Shown piece after piece: positions 10,230 to 22,116 of a stretch of 64,000 nucleotides of DNA. Under the pieces are notes generated by a model, which ran no database searches, was not told the DNA's origin, and was given only the letters and a program-made list of their open reading frames with translations. This DNA is from Limnomonas spitsbergensis (Eukaryota > Chlorophyta > Chlorophyceae > Chlamydomonadales): positions 186,001 through 250,000 of the forward strand of contig JAYJMM010000119.1 in NCBI GenBank assembly GCA_037349105.1. Direction: 5' to 3'. The translations under genes were made by a program, and so were the position numbers. Every line of letters starts with the position of its first letter. Positions within the stretch are counted from its first letter, which is position 1.

Positions 10230-13200
10230 CGTAGAGAAAGTTAAAGGGATCGGTATAATGGCGGGGGTTGCGGTATTGTGCTTGCGAGGTGAGGGCGGGG
10301 TCCGTGAGTTGACAGCTACACTTAATTCGCTGTTCAGCTACAGGTACATGGCCAGTCTGGGTGCTGTGTTCATGTGGTTCCAGGGTGACAGCTATCCCAT
10401 CTCCTCCTATAAAATGTTCCCCTTACCTTAGCAATTTTCCTGAGCCAGCCATCATATCCACTGACCACAGTATTCCTGTTCAAATCAGTCTGACGTGAAG
10501 CCTGTTCGGTGCCTGGCCCTTTCGGAATGGGCTTCAGGGTGGGCCCGTAAACAACAAGTTTAGGACGGTGCGTACTGGCTGGGTCCTGCTGATCACTCGG
10601 CCGCGTGGAGCTGATAGGGAAGAGCAAGCTCAGTTCTAGCTACCCTGCACAACTCAGACCAGGGTGCAGCCTTTTGTGAAGGAACAAGAGCATGGAACCC
10701 AGCAACCCCATCCAAGGGGCAGCCATACATCATCCTGTATGTGATGGGGCAGGAAATTGGAGCCTGGTGTCCTAGACAGAGGGAGAGAGAGGATTGTTTG
10801 GCGGGTACGATCCCTCAACCATTGGGTATGGATGCCACCAGTGTTGTACCACTGGACCATTTGCCCCAGAGACAACTAGCGTGCTGTAACAACAAATCCA
10901 GCATGAGGGGCCCTACCATGAGGGGCCCCACCGCCGGGAATAGGTCTGGGAAGCAGCAGACAGAGCTTTGTGTTCCACCAATTCGTCATGCATCTTCAAT
11001 CCTCCATGCCTTTGGAATCAAAATGAGTGCATCTGTCCACGTCGTCACCCTTCTGCCCTTGACTGTACACATACCCTGAACGTGAGTCTCCAGCCCACTG
11101 AAACGCTGTGTCATACTTGGGGGCAGTGTATGCATGTTTTTTGTCTTTCGTTGATGACGTTACACCTCGGGGCCTTCGGAGGGACCTGCTGCTTGCTTGC
11201 TTCCATTCCTTCTTTTCTTTCCTTTCCACTTAATTCCCACTTGGGCGCTGTCGTGGCAAGGCCTATTTCAGTAAGACACCGAGGTGTGGCGTCATTGATA
11301 TGTATGTTTGCTTCCAATGCCCTACCGTCAGGGCAAAGCGAAGGGGGCAGGGTTATGCATGCCCTCTGGACGGCGCCATGGACTTGTTGTACTGGGGAAG
11401 GGGGGGGGACCTACCTACATTACCAAATACCCCCCTACCCTATTTGAACCCTGAACCCCATGGTACCGGTGCATTGATGCCTACATCATTCGGGAAAATG
11501 ACGCACTGATGCCACAAGAGTGCACAAGCCCATTGGCAAAACAATAAAAAAAACTAGTCAGGATTGCGTTGGGATGCTTCTCACCATGCTTTCCATCACA
11601 TGACATGCATGATTCCAAATCGCAGGAGCCTGGTAGGCATCAGTGTGTGTGTGAAGTACCGTAAATGGTGAAACGCAGGCAGGCAACTGTACGACAGGTG
11701 CATGGTGAAGGTTTTACAGTCCAGCGGAACATCACATTTGAATGATGTGATGCATGGGATAGGTTCCTATAAGCTGGGGTGAGCACGAAATGAGCAAGCA
11801 CAGCGGGATAAAATCCAGTGACCCACACTGAGTGGGCAAGCAACCAACACACAAACACAAACCGGAGGCAAGGGGTGAAGGGAGTGACCCCCATGTGAAG
11901 TTTGTGAAGTTTTTACAGTCCAACGGGGCATCACATTTGATGCATGGGACTTGTGCTTGTAACCCGGTACAGGCACTAAATATGCTTGGACAGCGAGCGA
12001 AAACCAGTGACCCCCCTGGGCAAGCAACCAACACTCAACCACCGAGCAGTAGCGTGGCAATGAACCCCATAGTGCAGCAGATTAGCCCCAGCCATAAAAC
12101 ATGACGTGGGTGTAAAAGAGTTCGGTTGGACGCCTCCTAGAAAGTAGAGGTGAGTGTCGTAAGGGACAGCGTTAGATTCTAATTGAGAAGGTAACAAGAA
12201 AGTGCAACTTTATGAGTCTGTGTAAAAACTGTGTGATGCGTAAGCGAAGCTTTAGTGAGTTTAAGTGTTTTAAATGAGTGAAATAGGTATGAAACTGTGT
12301 GACACATAAGTTCAGTGAGTTAAATGTTAAAAAGTGTGAACAGTGCGTATAAATCATTGAGATGAGTGTGTGAAACTTCTGTAAGTGAGCAATTTCAATG
12401 TTAAATTAGTGATTCAGAAACGATGAAACAAACACATGGACCAGATATAGGAATTGTGATAATCAAGGTGATAGTCATCCCATGAAGTCAAGACTCCCCC
12501 TTAACCTGACAAATGAAAGCAAAAACTCATGCGGCTACCTCCACCCCATCGACAAAGAGCCGAGCACGCGTGAAAAACACCCTCAACTTCATCTCCTTAG
12601 TGATTAAGATAAGCTCCAATCATAAACGTGACGTGGGGGTAAGGGAGTGAAGTTGAGTACCGCCTACAAAATTAGGAAAGAGTCTGGATGTTTGGCAACG
12701 TTTTAAGATATGGTATACTTGTAGTGTGAATCTGTGATAGACTGATATGAGTAATTGAGTATACGGCCGTCTTCATGGCTGTGGAGGAGGAGGCAAAGAG
12801 CTGGGTGTGCTCTGTTAGTAGCATCATAGTGTCCATGTACCGTACACCTGCTTAGCAGAGTTAAATAGCCAGGCTGCACGCTCAAACCAGAGGCTGAGCT
12901 TCCCAGCCGACGGCAAGCCCGTCTGTGCGCCCAATCATAAAATGGATGACAAGTTTTACAAATCTGAACGTCTATCCTCATCTTTCTTGTGGCGTCTACT
13001 TATCACTCCTGGCTCAGTTTATTATTTGGCAAGTCAGTTTGCAAGCACCTGTCTCATGCATCAAATGTGATGCTCCGCTGGACTGCATTATTTGTATCCT
13101 CACCCATAGACCCAGATCAGCCGAAGCAGTGCCATGGAGGTAGAGGAAGGAAACCGGTATTGGGTTGAGGGTGTCTGTGCACACAAAGATCACATGTGGT

Positions 13201-14495
13201 ACATATCTAGACCGACAGAGCGTGGCCCCCTGTACCCCCGTGGTGTCATTAGCCCTGCACCAGGATACTGAGCTACACACAGCTGCTACTGGACAGGACA
13301 GTGCGTGGAACCAGGGGATGGCCACAGTCAAGCCTGAGCCTGCCTAGGGAAATGATCTATGCATTTGTCAGGTGGGCCTCCTTGCTATGAATTATCAACA
13401 ACGTGAAATCACAGCGCAGGGCCAAGCGAGAGCGGGCACCAAGAAGAGAGCGGATATGCTGATGTCAGCGACTTTCAGGATATGCACTGCTGCCGTATTC
13501 ATGCCACATCAGTCCCGCTGCGGTTCAGCACAGCCAGCAGGGTCTGAGACTGATGCTAGAAGAGGCGCATCCGGGTAGTGGTAAACAAAATCAACCGGAC
13601 CAACAGCTGGTTGAAATTATAAAAGGGGTTACAACTCGCAGGTTTTTGGTGAGAATATAACATATAACGGCTTCACTCAAGCCTAGGCCATCCATGGAAA
13701 AGTAAACAGCTCATAACAGGATTTCTGGAGGCAGGGGAGGAAATACGGGCAAGTCAATGCTAGATTCCTCAGCCCGCAGGGAGAGCGCCCCCCTGACGAC
13801 CCCCCTCACACCCAAAGAAAACCGACCGTGGTATGGCAAGCAAATGTGAAAGGACCATGTGTCCCCTGTCTCATCTAGTCATGAACCCATACATGCAACT
13901 GATTCCACGTACAACGCATCGTTATTTACAGACTCTGAGGTGTGTGCAAATCTCTTACCGGTACGTGATTTTGCTATTACTGGTACCGTACAACGTTTGT
14001 TATTAGAAGGCATATTATTAGAACACCAAGCAACTCAACAGCTCAGTAGAAAACAAAGAAAGGAAACGCCGGAGCGTGCCTTGAGGAATACGGCACCCAT
14101 ACACAGTTACACAACACATCACTCCTTGTCAGGACTGGAGTACTGCATGCAGGCATTTCACTCTGCCCATTCACCCCCTGAATCCCCAAAGAGTTCGACC
14201 CAAAGGGGCCTTTCATTCCCATTTATTGCCAAGAGGATAATACGCATGATCCCATCCCGCGCCGCCAGCAGCCCACTGCTGCCATCGCCTGCGAAGGTGC
14301 AGTACCTCCGCGGATGTACGCTGAGCACAACTGGCATATCAATCTCAATCGTGCTTTACAACTACCACAACCCATTCCACATTAACCAACCGCGCTGACC
14401 AGGTCCCGTAACCCGCATAATGGCTTGAACCCAGCCCCGCCTGCCATCCCCTCCGCTGCATCCCTTGGTCACCTCTTCCTCACACATCACACGCC
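10230..14495. other. Intergenic, repeat-rich, no recognised gene
   Basis: This lies between the aminotransferase 5' end and the CRAL-TRIO gene 3' end, so it should hold the aminotransferase promoter; I see no decisive promoter motif. It contains a family A fragment at about 11150-11400, with a degraded zf-RVT-like frame (CFQCPTV near 11310). It also has family B copies at about 11710-11780, 11905-12010 and, inverted, 13010-13095. A second copy of the GTGAGTGTCGTAAGGG repeat lies at about 12149. The 12150-12720 stretch is more AT-rich and non-coding. A LINE tail relic lies at 14046-14110. Longer open frames here show no family resemblance. Confidence 0.5.
14046..14110 (-). mobile_element. LINE 3'-end relic (hairpin plus TTTC-like tail)
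   Basis: On the minus strand this reads GGCACGCTCCGGCGTTTCC followed by TTTCTTTG, matching the 3' end of the larger LINE at 44.4 kb (ACGC-loop-GCGT hairpin, then TTTC repeats), including the adjacent CGTATTCCTCAAG. No coding part is recognisable upstream, so it is a strongly 5'-truncated copy. Confidence 0.7.
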
Positions 14496-16255
14496 TCATA
14501 CTGCAGGCAGCTTTGCAGTTAAGCTCAGTAGGTACATCCGGCTGACTGGGCAGGCCTCGCGGTACTGCGCCTGCACAAACGCGGTGATCTCTTCCGTTGC
14601 ATCTCGGGTCTCGCCCAGCTCCAAGGGTAGCCAGGACGCCGTGTCCACCATGGTGCCCAGTGTGGCCCGACTCACAAACGTGTACTTGGATGCCAGCTCA
14701 GCGCTCATCATGGGACGGATCAGCCACCAGACCATCCAGAACATGGAGGGGGCATCTACCAGCACCACCCGGCGTATCCGCACTGGAAACCTGTCAGGTA
14801 AAGGGAGACAGAGAGGAGGGTGAGATGAGGGAGCGTAGGCAGGGAGGGCTGAGGGAGTCAAATCGGGAACCAGGAGCATGGGTCAGTATGAGAGGGGGAC
14901 AGGAATAAGAACCCAGTTCCTTACAAAGCGATGTCCCATTGCAGGCTAAATAAACATTTTCAACCCTCAAAGCAAAATTGTTGGGCTCGTCATCTGGCCA
15001 CTGCCCGTTGCGACATATCCAGCCATCAAAGTGAAGCTCGTGCATTTGACACTGGAGAAGTAGGGTATAGGATTTAGGGTCCAGGTTTGAGGGCAGAAAG
15101 GCGCACCTGCCAGTCAGCATGTCGAAGAACATGGAAGCGGCGGAGGTGCTGTAGTGGGCCCAGCCCCAGCCCTTCATGTCGCACACAAAAGTGTACCCAG
15201 ACTGCAGCGGGACACGCAAACACAAGGGAAATGAAGTTGGGGGGAGGATTCAGAACACAGCATCAAAAACATGAAGAATGAGATTTCAAACAAGCTTGAA
15301 GGATAGGACTGTTCACAAACATGCGTGGCACCTTGGATCCGGTAGATCCGATTGCGCACCTTCCCGGCCTCTTCACCGGGCTCGGCGGAAAGCACCTCCA
15401 GCAAGTATACGAGAGCTTTCAAAACATCTCGCCATGCATCTCCCTACAGGGGGGTGGTGGAGATGTAGGAAGCGGTAAGTAAACAGAAGTTGCTAAAACT
15501 GAAATTACTTAAGTTGGCTAGGGTTACAAGGTGGGCTTCCTTAATTCCAGAACATTTCATAAGTTACCAGTACAGAGGGGTTAAATACCAGTACAGAAGG
15601 ACAGCAGGGTTCAATACAAGTACTTATATACATTTCAGGGAGGCACTTTCCGCAAATTTCTGCCTCTCATCTACGCATCTCTACGTTCAGCAGAACGGTT
15701 GAGGTAAAAAAGAGGGTGAGATACCTTCAGCTGCTTCTCGAGGTGGAGGTACCTCAGATGCATGGGCCCCACCATGACAAGGAGGGAACTCTCTATAAAT
15801 GACTAAAGATCTCTCCCCCACAACCAGAGATTCTGATTTGAGGGGGGGCAGCAAGGCATACAGGGACATTCGAGGGCACCATTTATCCCTTATCGTAAAT
15901 TATACATCCAGCGACCAATGAACGAGTGAAGTTGAGGGAACTGGATTCGAGGAAGTCATGCCGGTACTTAGCCAAAGTTCAGAAAGCCATCAACCCAATA
16001 CCGGTGCCACGTAGGTATGGAGTGCAAGGGTCCGGACGTGGCCTCGATCCAGGCACACTGTTTCCTTCATACCCCCCCCCTGCGAGGCGCAGTTTCTTCC
16101 ATAGGGATTGCACGTTCATGGCCATGACCCAGCCAGATCGAGGCGATGCTTTATCTTTAGAACGAGCATGAAGTTTTAATTCACCTTGGCTTGAACAGGC
16201 AGGGTCGGATGTACACAATGCGTCGTCCATCAATATCCTTTGCACCACTGGGCAC
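14496..16255 (-). CDS. CRAL-TRIO (Sec14-like) lipid-binding protein, C-terminal part
   Basis: Sec14/CRAL-TRIO domains bind and transfer phosphoinositides or other hydrophobic ligands. Recognised exons on the minus strand are 16255-16185 (KDIDGRRIVYIRPCLF), 15443-15360 (LKALVYLLEVLSAEPG), 15201-15107 (SGYTFVCDMKGWGWAHYS) and 14790-14496 (RRVVLVDAPSMFWMVWWLIR and so on, to a stop). The last three join in phase. The first ends in phase 2 while the next starts in phase 0, so a short exon is probably missing between them, or one boundary is wrong. The CRAL-TRIO N-terminal helical region and the start codon were not found; upstream DNA is filled by mobile-element debris. No GOLD domain follows. The family call is firm; ligand and location are unknown. 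Confidence 0.85.
16020..16105 (+). mobile_element. Degraded LINE 3' tail
   Basis: The run GGACGTGGCCTCGATCCAGG, CACTGTTTCCTT and the GCGAGGCGCAGTTTCTTCC end align by eye with the 3' end of the LINE at 19.12-19.21 kb (GGATGTGGCTTCGGCCCAGG, CGCTGTTTCCTT, GGGGCGTAGTTTTCTTTC). It is a tail-only relic within the CRAL-TRIO gene intron. Confidence 0.7.
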
Positions 16256-17419
16256 CTGCAGGAACACAAGGGGGACGGGCAGAGGAGTGGTTGCCTGGTA
16301 CATCTTCCTATTTGTTCATGTTCTGCACATCTCCCTCATATTTCTCTCTGTACTCACTGCGGGCACCTGTCGCTTTTTTGTGTTTTCCTTTTCCTCTCAT
16401 CTCTCTCTTTCTATATGTGATATATTTCTGCCCATACAATATACCTGGGTGGTCCTTCACTGCAGTATTTTTTGCAGCTGTGAAATCAAGGCTTTCACGA
16501 CGGCAGTCGTTATGGAATCAAGTAGTCAACCTTATAACTGAGAAAAGAAGGAAAATAATATAAACTACATCCTAGGGGAACCCTGTACCTATCAACTCTC
16601 GAAGGTAGCTGGTAGGTATATTGCTATCTCACCATACAAACCATAAAAGCGGATAGGGTCCGCGCACCCCTGTTGAAATTAATATATCAAATTCGCCGTG
16701 CAGGCAAAAAGTACCCTACTCTGCGTATGCGCAACTGCATTTTTTTGATAGTTGGTGCCGGAAACACTAATCTGCGCACCCCCAAAAGTAGTTGATAATT
16801 ATTATTCTATCGCGCATTCTCCTCGAACAATCCGCGCACCCCCATCATAATTAATTAGTAGCAGAGTCAAGCCCGTTCTACGGCAGTTCGATAAAAAAAC
16901 AGTCAACACTAATTCCTGGGCCTGAATTCCAGAAAGTGACTCGACAGCCAAGCTTTATTAAGCTAACAAAAAATCCAGAACAAGAACATTATGGGCACCT
17001 CAAAGCATGCTCTGAGCAGCTATACTACTGCTGCAGTAGAGGATCCGGAACTAAGTACAGTGAGCTCTGCCCAACTGCTGCACCAACTAGAGGATCCCCA
17101 AGCAAGTATGTACTACTCCTTGGCCCCACGCACTGCTACACTGACCGAATAGAGGATCCCCAATCCAAGTACGGTAATGAAACTGTGCCCCGCCCACTCA
17201 TGCCTGACTAGCCCAACCGCTGTCTATCCTAGTGACGGAACACAATTTCATCTATAAGCAAGTTGTGCACCATCAGGCATCGATCATTTAGGGGTTACAC
17301 AGTTGTCAGAATGGGGTCTGGTAGAGCTGCACCTACCGCCAGTCCGCCACTAGTAGGACATCTTGTGACAAGTTGGCAGTGCAGCTTGTACCAGTCCCCA
17401 TTTCAGCATACACATTTCC
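16256..17419. other. Non-coding, mobile-element debris
   Basis: Expected location of the missing 5' exons of the CRAL-TRIO gene, but none could be recognised. It contains the small inverted-repeat element at 16632-16883. It also has three diverged copies of a segment with GAGGATCC followed by AAGTA at about 17040, 17092 and 17153 (spacing 50-60 bp). The 5' boundary of the downstream LINE fragment is somewhere between about 17200 and 17420. Confidence 0.5.
16632..16883. mobile_element. Short inverted-repeat element (MITE-like), diverged copy
   Basis: Left end CCATACAAACCATAAAAGCGG and the right end, read inverted as CCGTAGAACGGGCTTGACTC, resemble the ends of the element at 25532-26244. The interior is AT-rich with four CGCGCACCCC/GCGCACCCCC-type blocks, the complement of the GGGGTGCGCGG blocks in the longer element. 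No open frame. Confidence 0.6.
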
Positions 17420-18565
17420 ATGTCCATGCATCAGCCAAGAGCTGACCCAACCGAGCAAGCAGACGGGACCCATTTTGAAGCACCCCGCTCCTTCCTCGAA
17501 ATGCCCTCGGATGAGATCCTCCCACACTGGGCAGAAGCAGTCATGACAACACAAGGCATCTCTCGCGACTTCGGCTGTGATAGCAGCCAACTGAGGCACG
17601 ACTGGAAGAAGATTGCCTACACAGACGGCAGCTGCATCGACGTCACCCTCCCCACAGGAAAAATTCAGAAGACTGGCGCCGGCCTCTTTATACCTGATGC
17701 GGCAGAAGGCCAGAGAAACTTCACGATCGACCCAGCAGGAAAAGGACCAACTAACACGATCACAAGGGCCGAGCTCGCAGGGATTTCCGGAGCATTGGAA
17801 AAGCAGCAGCATAAAATTGCGGTCGACAGCGCCACAGCATTGTATCAAGTCCGAACGACTATCAGATTCCCGGATAGGCTGCTCTATCACAAACATAGGG
17901 ACATGCTTGAAGACATCGCGAAGAGGTTACGCGAACTGACGCGTGAAAATGTGCCGGTTGAGTTCTATAAAGTAAAGGCACATAATGGGGATATCGGAAA
18001 CGAAACAGTGGACGCAGACTCAAAGAAAGCAGCAACGCTCGAAGGAAAGTGTGACATGACGGTGAATGTTTCCCCCGAACCCTCGTACCAAAACAGTTAC
18101 TGGCTGTTCAGCAGGCCCAGCGAGTCTATCGAGGAAACCACTGATACAATGCCCCAGAGCCTTGAAAACCTAAGGGGGGCACTCCACACTCACATGCATG
18201 AGAGACGCAGACTGGGGCAGTCCGACACGACTGGCGTGTACTTCCAGGGCTGGCAAAAGATAAAGGCCAAAGCTGATGGTGCAATCAGCAACAGCTTCAT
18301 GTATCATCCTGCCATCACTCAATCCGAACGGAAGAACACGCTGAAGTGGAGGCATGGCTGTCTATGGAATAACAAGTTGGCGCACAGGTACGGCAAAAGC
18401 AACACAGACAAGTGCCCCCTGTGCGGACATCCGGACAGTGCTGGACATATCACCGGGGGATGCCAACACCCAGAAATGGGGAAAATGTACACTGAACGGC
18501 ACCACCACACTAGACGGATATTGCTAAGGGCCATTTCGAAGGGCAGCAGACCTCGTAATGGCTGA
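17420..18565 (+). pseudogene. LINE RNase H and zinc-knuckle region
   Basis: The frame has a complete set of RNase H carboxylates: YTDGS (about residue 70), TRAELAGI, VDSATAL and ETVDADSKK. This is followed by a CX2CX7HX4C knuckle (CPLCGHPDSAGHITGGC) about 40 residues before the stop. In non-LTR elements the RNase H removes RNA from the cDNA hybrid and the knuckle binds nucleic acid. The stop at 18563-18565 follows a one-base frameshift. The reading continues in another frame as the nuclease domain, so this copy is not intact. Homologous in order and motifs to the LINE at 44.4-49.6 kb. Confidence 0.85.
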
Positions 18566-19094
18566 CCTTGGATCAGCACACAAATGTGTAAAGGCAGGCG
18601 CACCTGTAATGACCTGCAACAGGGTCCCGAAAGACATGTTACTAGGGCTCAATACGGAGCTTGGGGAGAAAAAGAAGCTGCAACCCGACATCATGCTTGT
18701 ACAACACAAAGCTAACAAAGCAGACACCACCATTTATGTCATTGAGTTCAAATACTCCAGAGATACCCTACCAGAAATCCAGCTTGTAGCTTGCAAAAAC
18801 CAGCATGCCCTCCTCATTGAGAAACTCATGCAAAGTGGATATAGGCAATGCAATATCAAGCTTGTCCCCGTCTTAATCGGGACGTCAGGCACAGTCTATC
18901 TCGAGCACACCCTTCAGAGCATGCAACAATTGGGCTTGTCCACCTACCATGCGAAAAAATGTGCACAGAAAATGCATGTGCAAGCTATTAAATACCTACA
19001 TAGCATCGTGCAGACCAGGCGAAGAATTGAATACTGCCCCACTGGACCTGCTAAAATCGGTGGGAAAATTAATCAGAACCACAAGCCGCCGTAA
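18558..19094 (+). pseudogene. LINE C-terminal restriction-like endonuclease (PD-D/ExK)
   Basis: The 178-codon frame contains LQPDIMLVQ, then about 12 residues later YVIEFKYSRD, which fits the PD...(D/E)xK active-site pattern, followed by a conserved QHALLIEKL helix. The matching region of the LINE at 44-50 kb is RPDLLIVQ...VVEVGYTSE, so the two are homologous. Such nucleases nick target DNA for target-primed reverse transcription. In the original element this was fused to the preceding RNase H and knuckle; a single-base shift now separates them. Confidence 0.7.
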
Positions 19095-19216
19095 TCAATT
19101 ATGATGTGTCTTCTTCTTCTCACGGTAACGGCGCGGATGTGGCTTCGGCCCAGGCTGCGCTGTTTCCTTAACTCTCACGCCCCCCACGGGGCGTAGTTTT
19201 CTTTCTTTCTTTCTTT

Positions 19217-20380
19217 GGGTTCAGCAAATGCCAGGTAAGCTTCTAGAGCTTTGCCTGCAAGCATGTTCATGCCATGCACTGCCCAATCTTGCATAGGTAC
19301 CTTGTTTCCGGACAGGTAGTTTGCGAATAACATAAGTGAGTCCTCAATTATGTCGTCAGCCCCCCCTTTAAATTTTAGGGGCTCCGGCACACGGCATCTG
19401 TTGTGCGCGCGGTCAGTGGTAGGGATTTCTACCGTTGGGCTTACCTCAGCCGGAGCCGAAGGTCCAGCTACTGCAGCGACTGTAGGGGCCGCGGCTCCTG
19501 CCTCCTTGAAATTGGGGTGCAGCGCTTTGAAGGCCTCGTAGGCAGCCTGTGTGACCGCCTCCTCCTCCGCCTTCTTCTTAGCCAGCAGCTGAGCTGCGCG
19601 TTCCCTCAGGAGATCATCGTGGCTGGCTGCTACCTCAGGTTTTTGAGTGGCCTTGCGGAGGGCCGTTAAACGTGCGATCACCCTGTCCTTGATACCACGC
19701 AGGTATTCGGACCACCCAGCATATCCCATGCCTTCGTCGGTGTAGTTTTTGTCCGACTCGATCTGGAAGTCGATGATTTCATCCACGCAGTTGCTGAGTT
19801 GGAACGTGAGTCCGTGCTCCTCGAAAAATGGAAGTCCCATCCTGTACAGATGCTGGACCTCTACGTGCCCGCAGCCTTTGTGCTCGGTGATGTAGTATAT
19901 CTGGACGGACAGGTCCTGGCCCTTGATGCCAGCCCATGATTTTAGCTGTTCGACAGGTTTGGTGCCCTGATCGGACGCGTCATCGCTGGTTTCTGGCTCA
20001 TCGGAAACCTCCGCAGCTGCGTCGCTGACTTTATATGTTGCAGCCATGTTTGCTGTTGCTGTCCTAACCTCGGTTTGCAAGGTTTGGTAGTTCTCCTTGA
20101 GATCCTTGAGCTCATGCTCGAGGTTGCTCATGCGCTCCACCAACTGTGTGAGGATAAGGTTGAGTTGTGATTGAAGTAGTTTAAACTTCGCGTTGCATGG
20201 GTTGCCATGGCTTACCGGTACTTCGGCTTCCACCAGAGCAACTGGATCAGCTGCTGGAATGTTGGCAGTGGCAGCTTCAGCTGACATTTTGTTTTGTTTG
20301 CGCCTGTCCTTTTTTAGGGCTGACTGTTTAGCTTTCTTATCAAGTTGTTGTTGATTCAGAGGTGGCTGTCGCGGCGGCAT
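19217..20380 (-). pseudogene. LTR-retrotransposon Gag-like protein, truncated by LINE insertion
   Basis: A long open frame starting at 20380 (MPPRQPPLNQQQ). It has a basic N terminus, a coiled-coil stretch (LEHELKDLKENYQTLQTEV), an acidic linker, an Ala/Glu-rich helix and then a Gag-like core (VPEPLKFKGGADDIIEDSL and NKVPMQDWAVHGMNMLAGKA). This resembles the capsid N-terminal part of Ty3- or Ty1-type Gag. The family match ends at about AYLAFAEPK. The last dozen codons down to 19175 read into the tail and hairpin of the opposing LINE, so the real C terminus has been cut off. No protease, integrase or RT of this element is in the window. Confidence 0.7.
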
Positions 20381-22116
20381 TGCGTATCACAGTTGTGGTG
20401 ACACTGTTTGCTTTATATGTGGCTTGCCACAAATGCTGACTTCCGCATGAACGAAATGCCTTTTATCCTCCTTATAGGAAAGACTTTTGGTTGTTAAAAA
20501 TGTGTATGTGAAGACCTCGATCGAAACTGGGAATTTCTTTTGAGAAATCCTTGGTCAGACGTTTAGTCTGCCGTTGGTCAGACACTGGGTCTGCCAGAGG
20601 TCAGACACGTGGTCTGCCTTTAGCTTCACCGAAGTGAGCTCTTGGTGCGACTGTGTTTAACAGACGCCCGAGGGAAACGTGCTTTCACACGCGCCTTACG
20701 AGTGCTTGCACACACGTGAAGGGCTTTGCTTTTCGATGCCAATTGTTTGACACCCCCCTAGGTCCCTCAATCGATCAGAGGCAAGTCGATACCTGCCCCC
20801 AACACTGCTCGAGAAATCAATGTAGCAACCTGCACACCTGGTGCAGATGTACTATAATAATTATGTTGTAAAGAGCACCGCCTCGCTCTATACTCTCTGT
20901 GCCTCCTTAGGATGCGGTATATCATCCATTGCACAGTCCAGATGTACATCACATGTACATCAGTATTCCATCTCAGACCTAGTAGCTTTAGGAACGCTAC
21001 AATCAGCCAGGGGACCGGTATGCTGCTCACGTCACGTCAAGGGGCGGGGTTCGGCAGGACGCACAGTTTCAGCCAGTGCCTTACCGACGCAATATTATAA
21101 CCGGACTTGGCCGAGCACAGTCAATGACTACGAGGGGGTCGGGCACCGGGGACCTGGCGTAAAATGGTGCACTCATAACATGTGTATTTTTGTAGCCCAG
21201 CGTGTCAAGCTACCATATGCTGTTTTACAAACAGAAATCCAAAGCCATGGTCAGAGGCCATCCATGGTAGGTGGAAATCTCTATGGCGGAAAGTACAGAC
21301 ACGTGACACAATCCTGGCACCCACCCACCCACCCACCCAGACAGGGTGGAGGAACCGGCGGAGGTACCCACCCAAACGTGTGGGGTTGCTGAAATTGGGG
21401 GTTTGATGCAGAAGTTATGTATACGATGACAAGACCATATTATTTGTAACAGCTGTGCCTTTGGCGCAGCCCCCGAGTGACGTGGCTGCCCTGAAATCTG
21501 CTGCGATGTGCTAGGCTGTTTGATGGTGTAGCAGCAAGTGCAGAGCCGCGTTGTTGTGCGCCGGTACGACGCAGGGCGACACGACTTCTGCCACGAGCAT
21601 AATATGCATTTGTTAGTCAAAGAAACGCAAAGTTGGACGCCGCATAGGACAACAGGCACACTTATGGTAGAGGTGTAAAGACACGATCGATGGCTCTGAG
21701 ATCGGGTGAACAAACAGAACCGAATTTGCAGCAACCTACATATGTCTACCCTGACGTTTCCTATCAGTTCTTCTTTGGCGCTGTGTCGCTGTTTCGGTAC
21801 GACCTCGGTTCCTCATCACCGGAATGTTTCGGGCGCTGGATTCTGAGCCCGAAGGCTCAAGTGTTCAGATGTGTTCAGAAAGCGTATATCTTCGGATCGC
21901 GGTCAGTAGTTACACAGAGAAAAGGACAACTTTGTGTTGAATTGAAGTCAAGACACAAAACGAAAAGGCGCGCGCCTTATTGCTTCACGCTCAATCATCC
22001 GCGTACGGCAGGTGGTCTACCGGTACACCGGTAGCTGTTTCGGATATAGTTTTGTGTTTGCAGCTGGCTTTATGATTCATGACCAATCTAATGTATGTGT
22101 GACTCGGTCAACTGTG
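20381..22116. other. Possible Gag leader/LTR region, then non-coding DNA
   Basis: Upstream (on the minus strand) of the gag frame, so a 5' leader or LTR may be here, but I found no convincing TG...CA LTR pair or primer-binding site. Three tandem copies of a 23-bp unit built on GGTCAGAC...GTCTGCC lie at about 20551-20620; each unit is an imperfect palindrome. The rest shows short random open frames only. Confidence 0.45.

Larger units (their letters stand above)
17420..19216 (+). mobile_element. 5'-truncated non-LTR retrotransposon (RNase H, zinc knuckle, RLE)
   Basis: Fragment of a RandI/Dualen-like LINE without reverse transcriptase. It carries an RNase H plus zinc-knuckle frame (17420-18565), a restriction-like endonuclease frame shifted by one base (18558-19094), about 80 bp of 3' UTR, a hairpin (ACGCCCC/GGGGCGT near 19176-19194) and a TTTC tail ending about 19216. 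It sits inside a gag ORF on the other strand, which it truncates. The 5' junction is not defined. Confidence 0.85.

Noticed and set aside
13859..14398. 179-codon plus-strand open frame
   Set aside because: No family resemblance, and it crosses the LINE tail relic at 14046-14110.
21690..22034. 114-codon plus-strand frame starting MALRSGEQTEPN
   Set aside because: No domain, no splice context, surrounded by repeat DNA.
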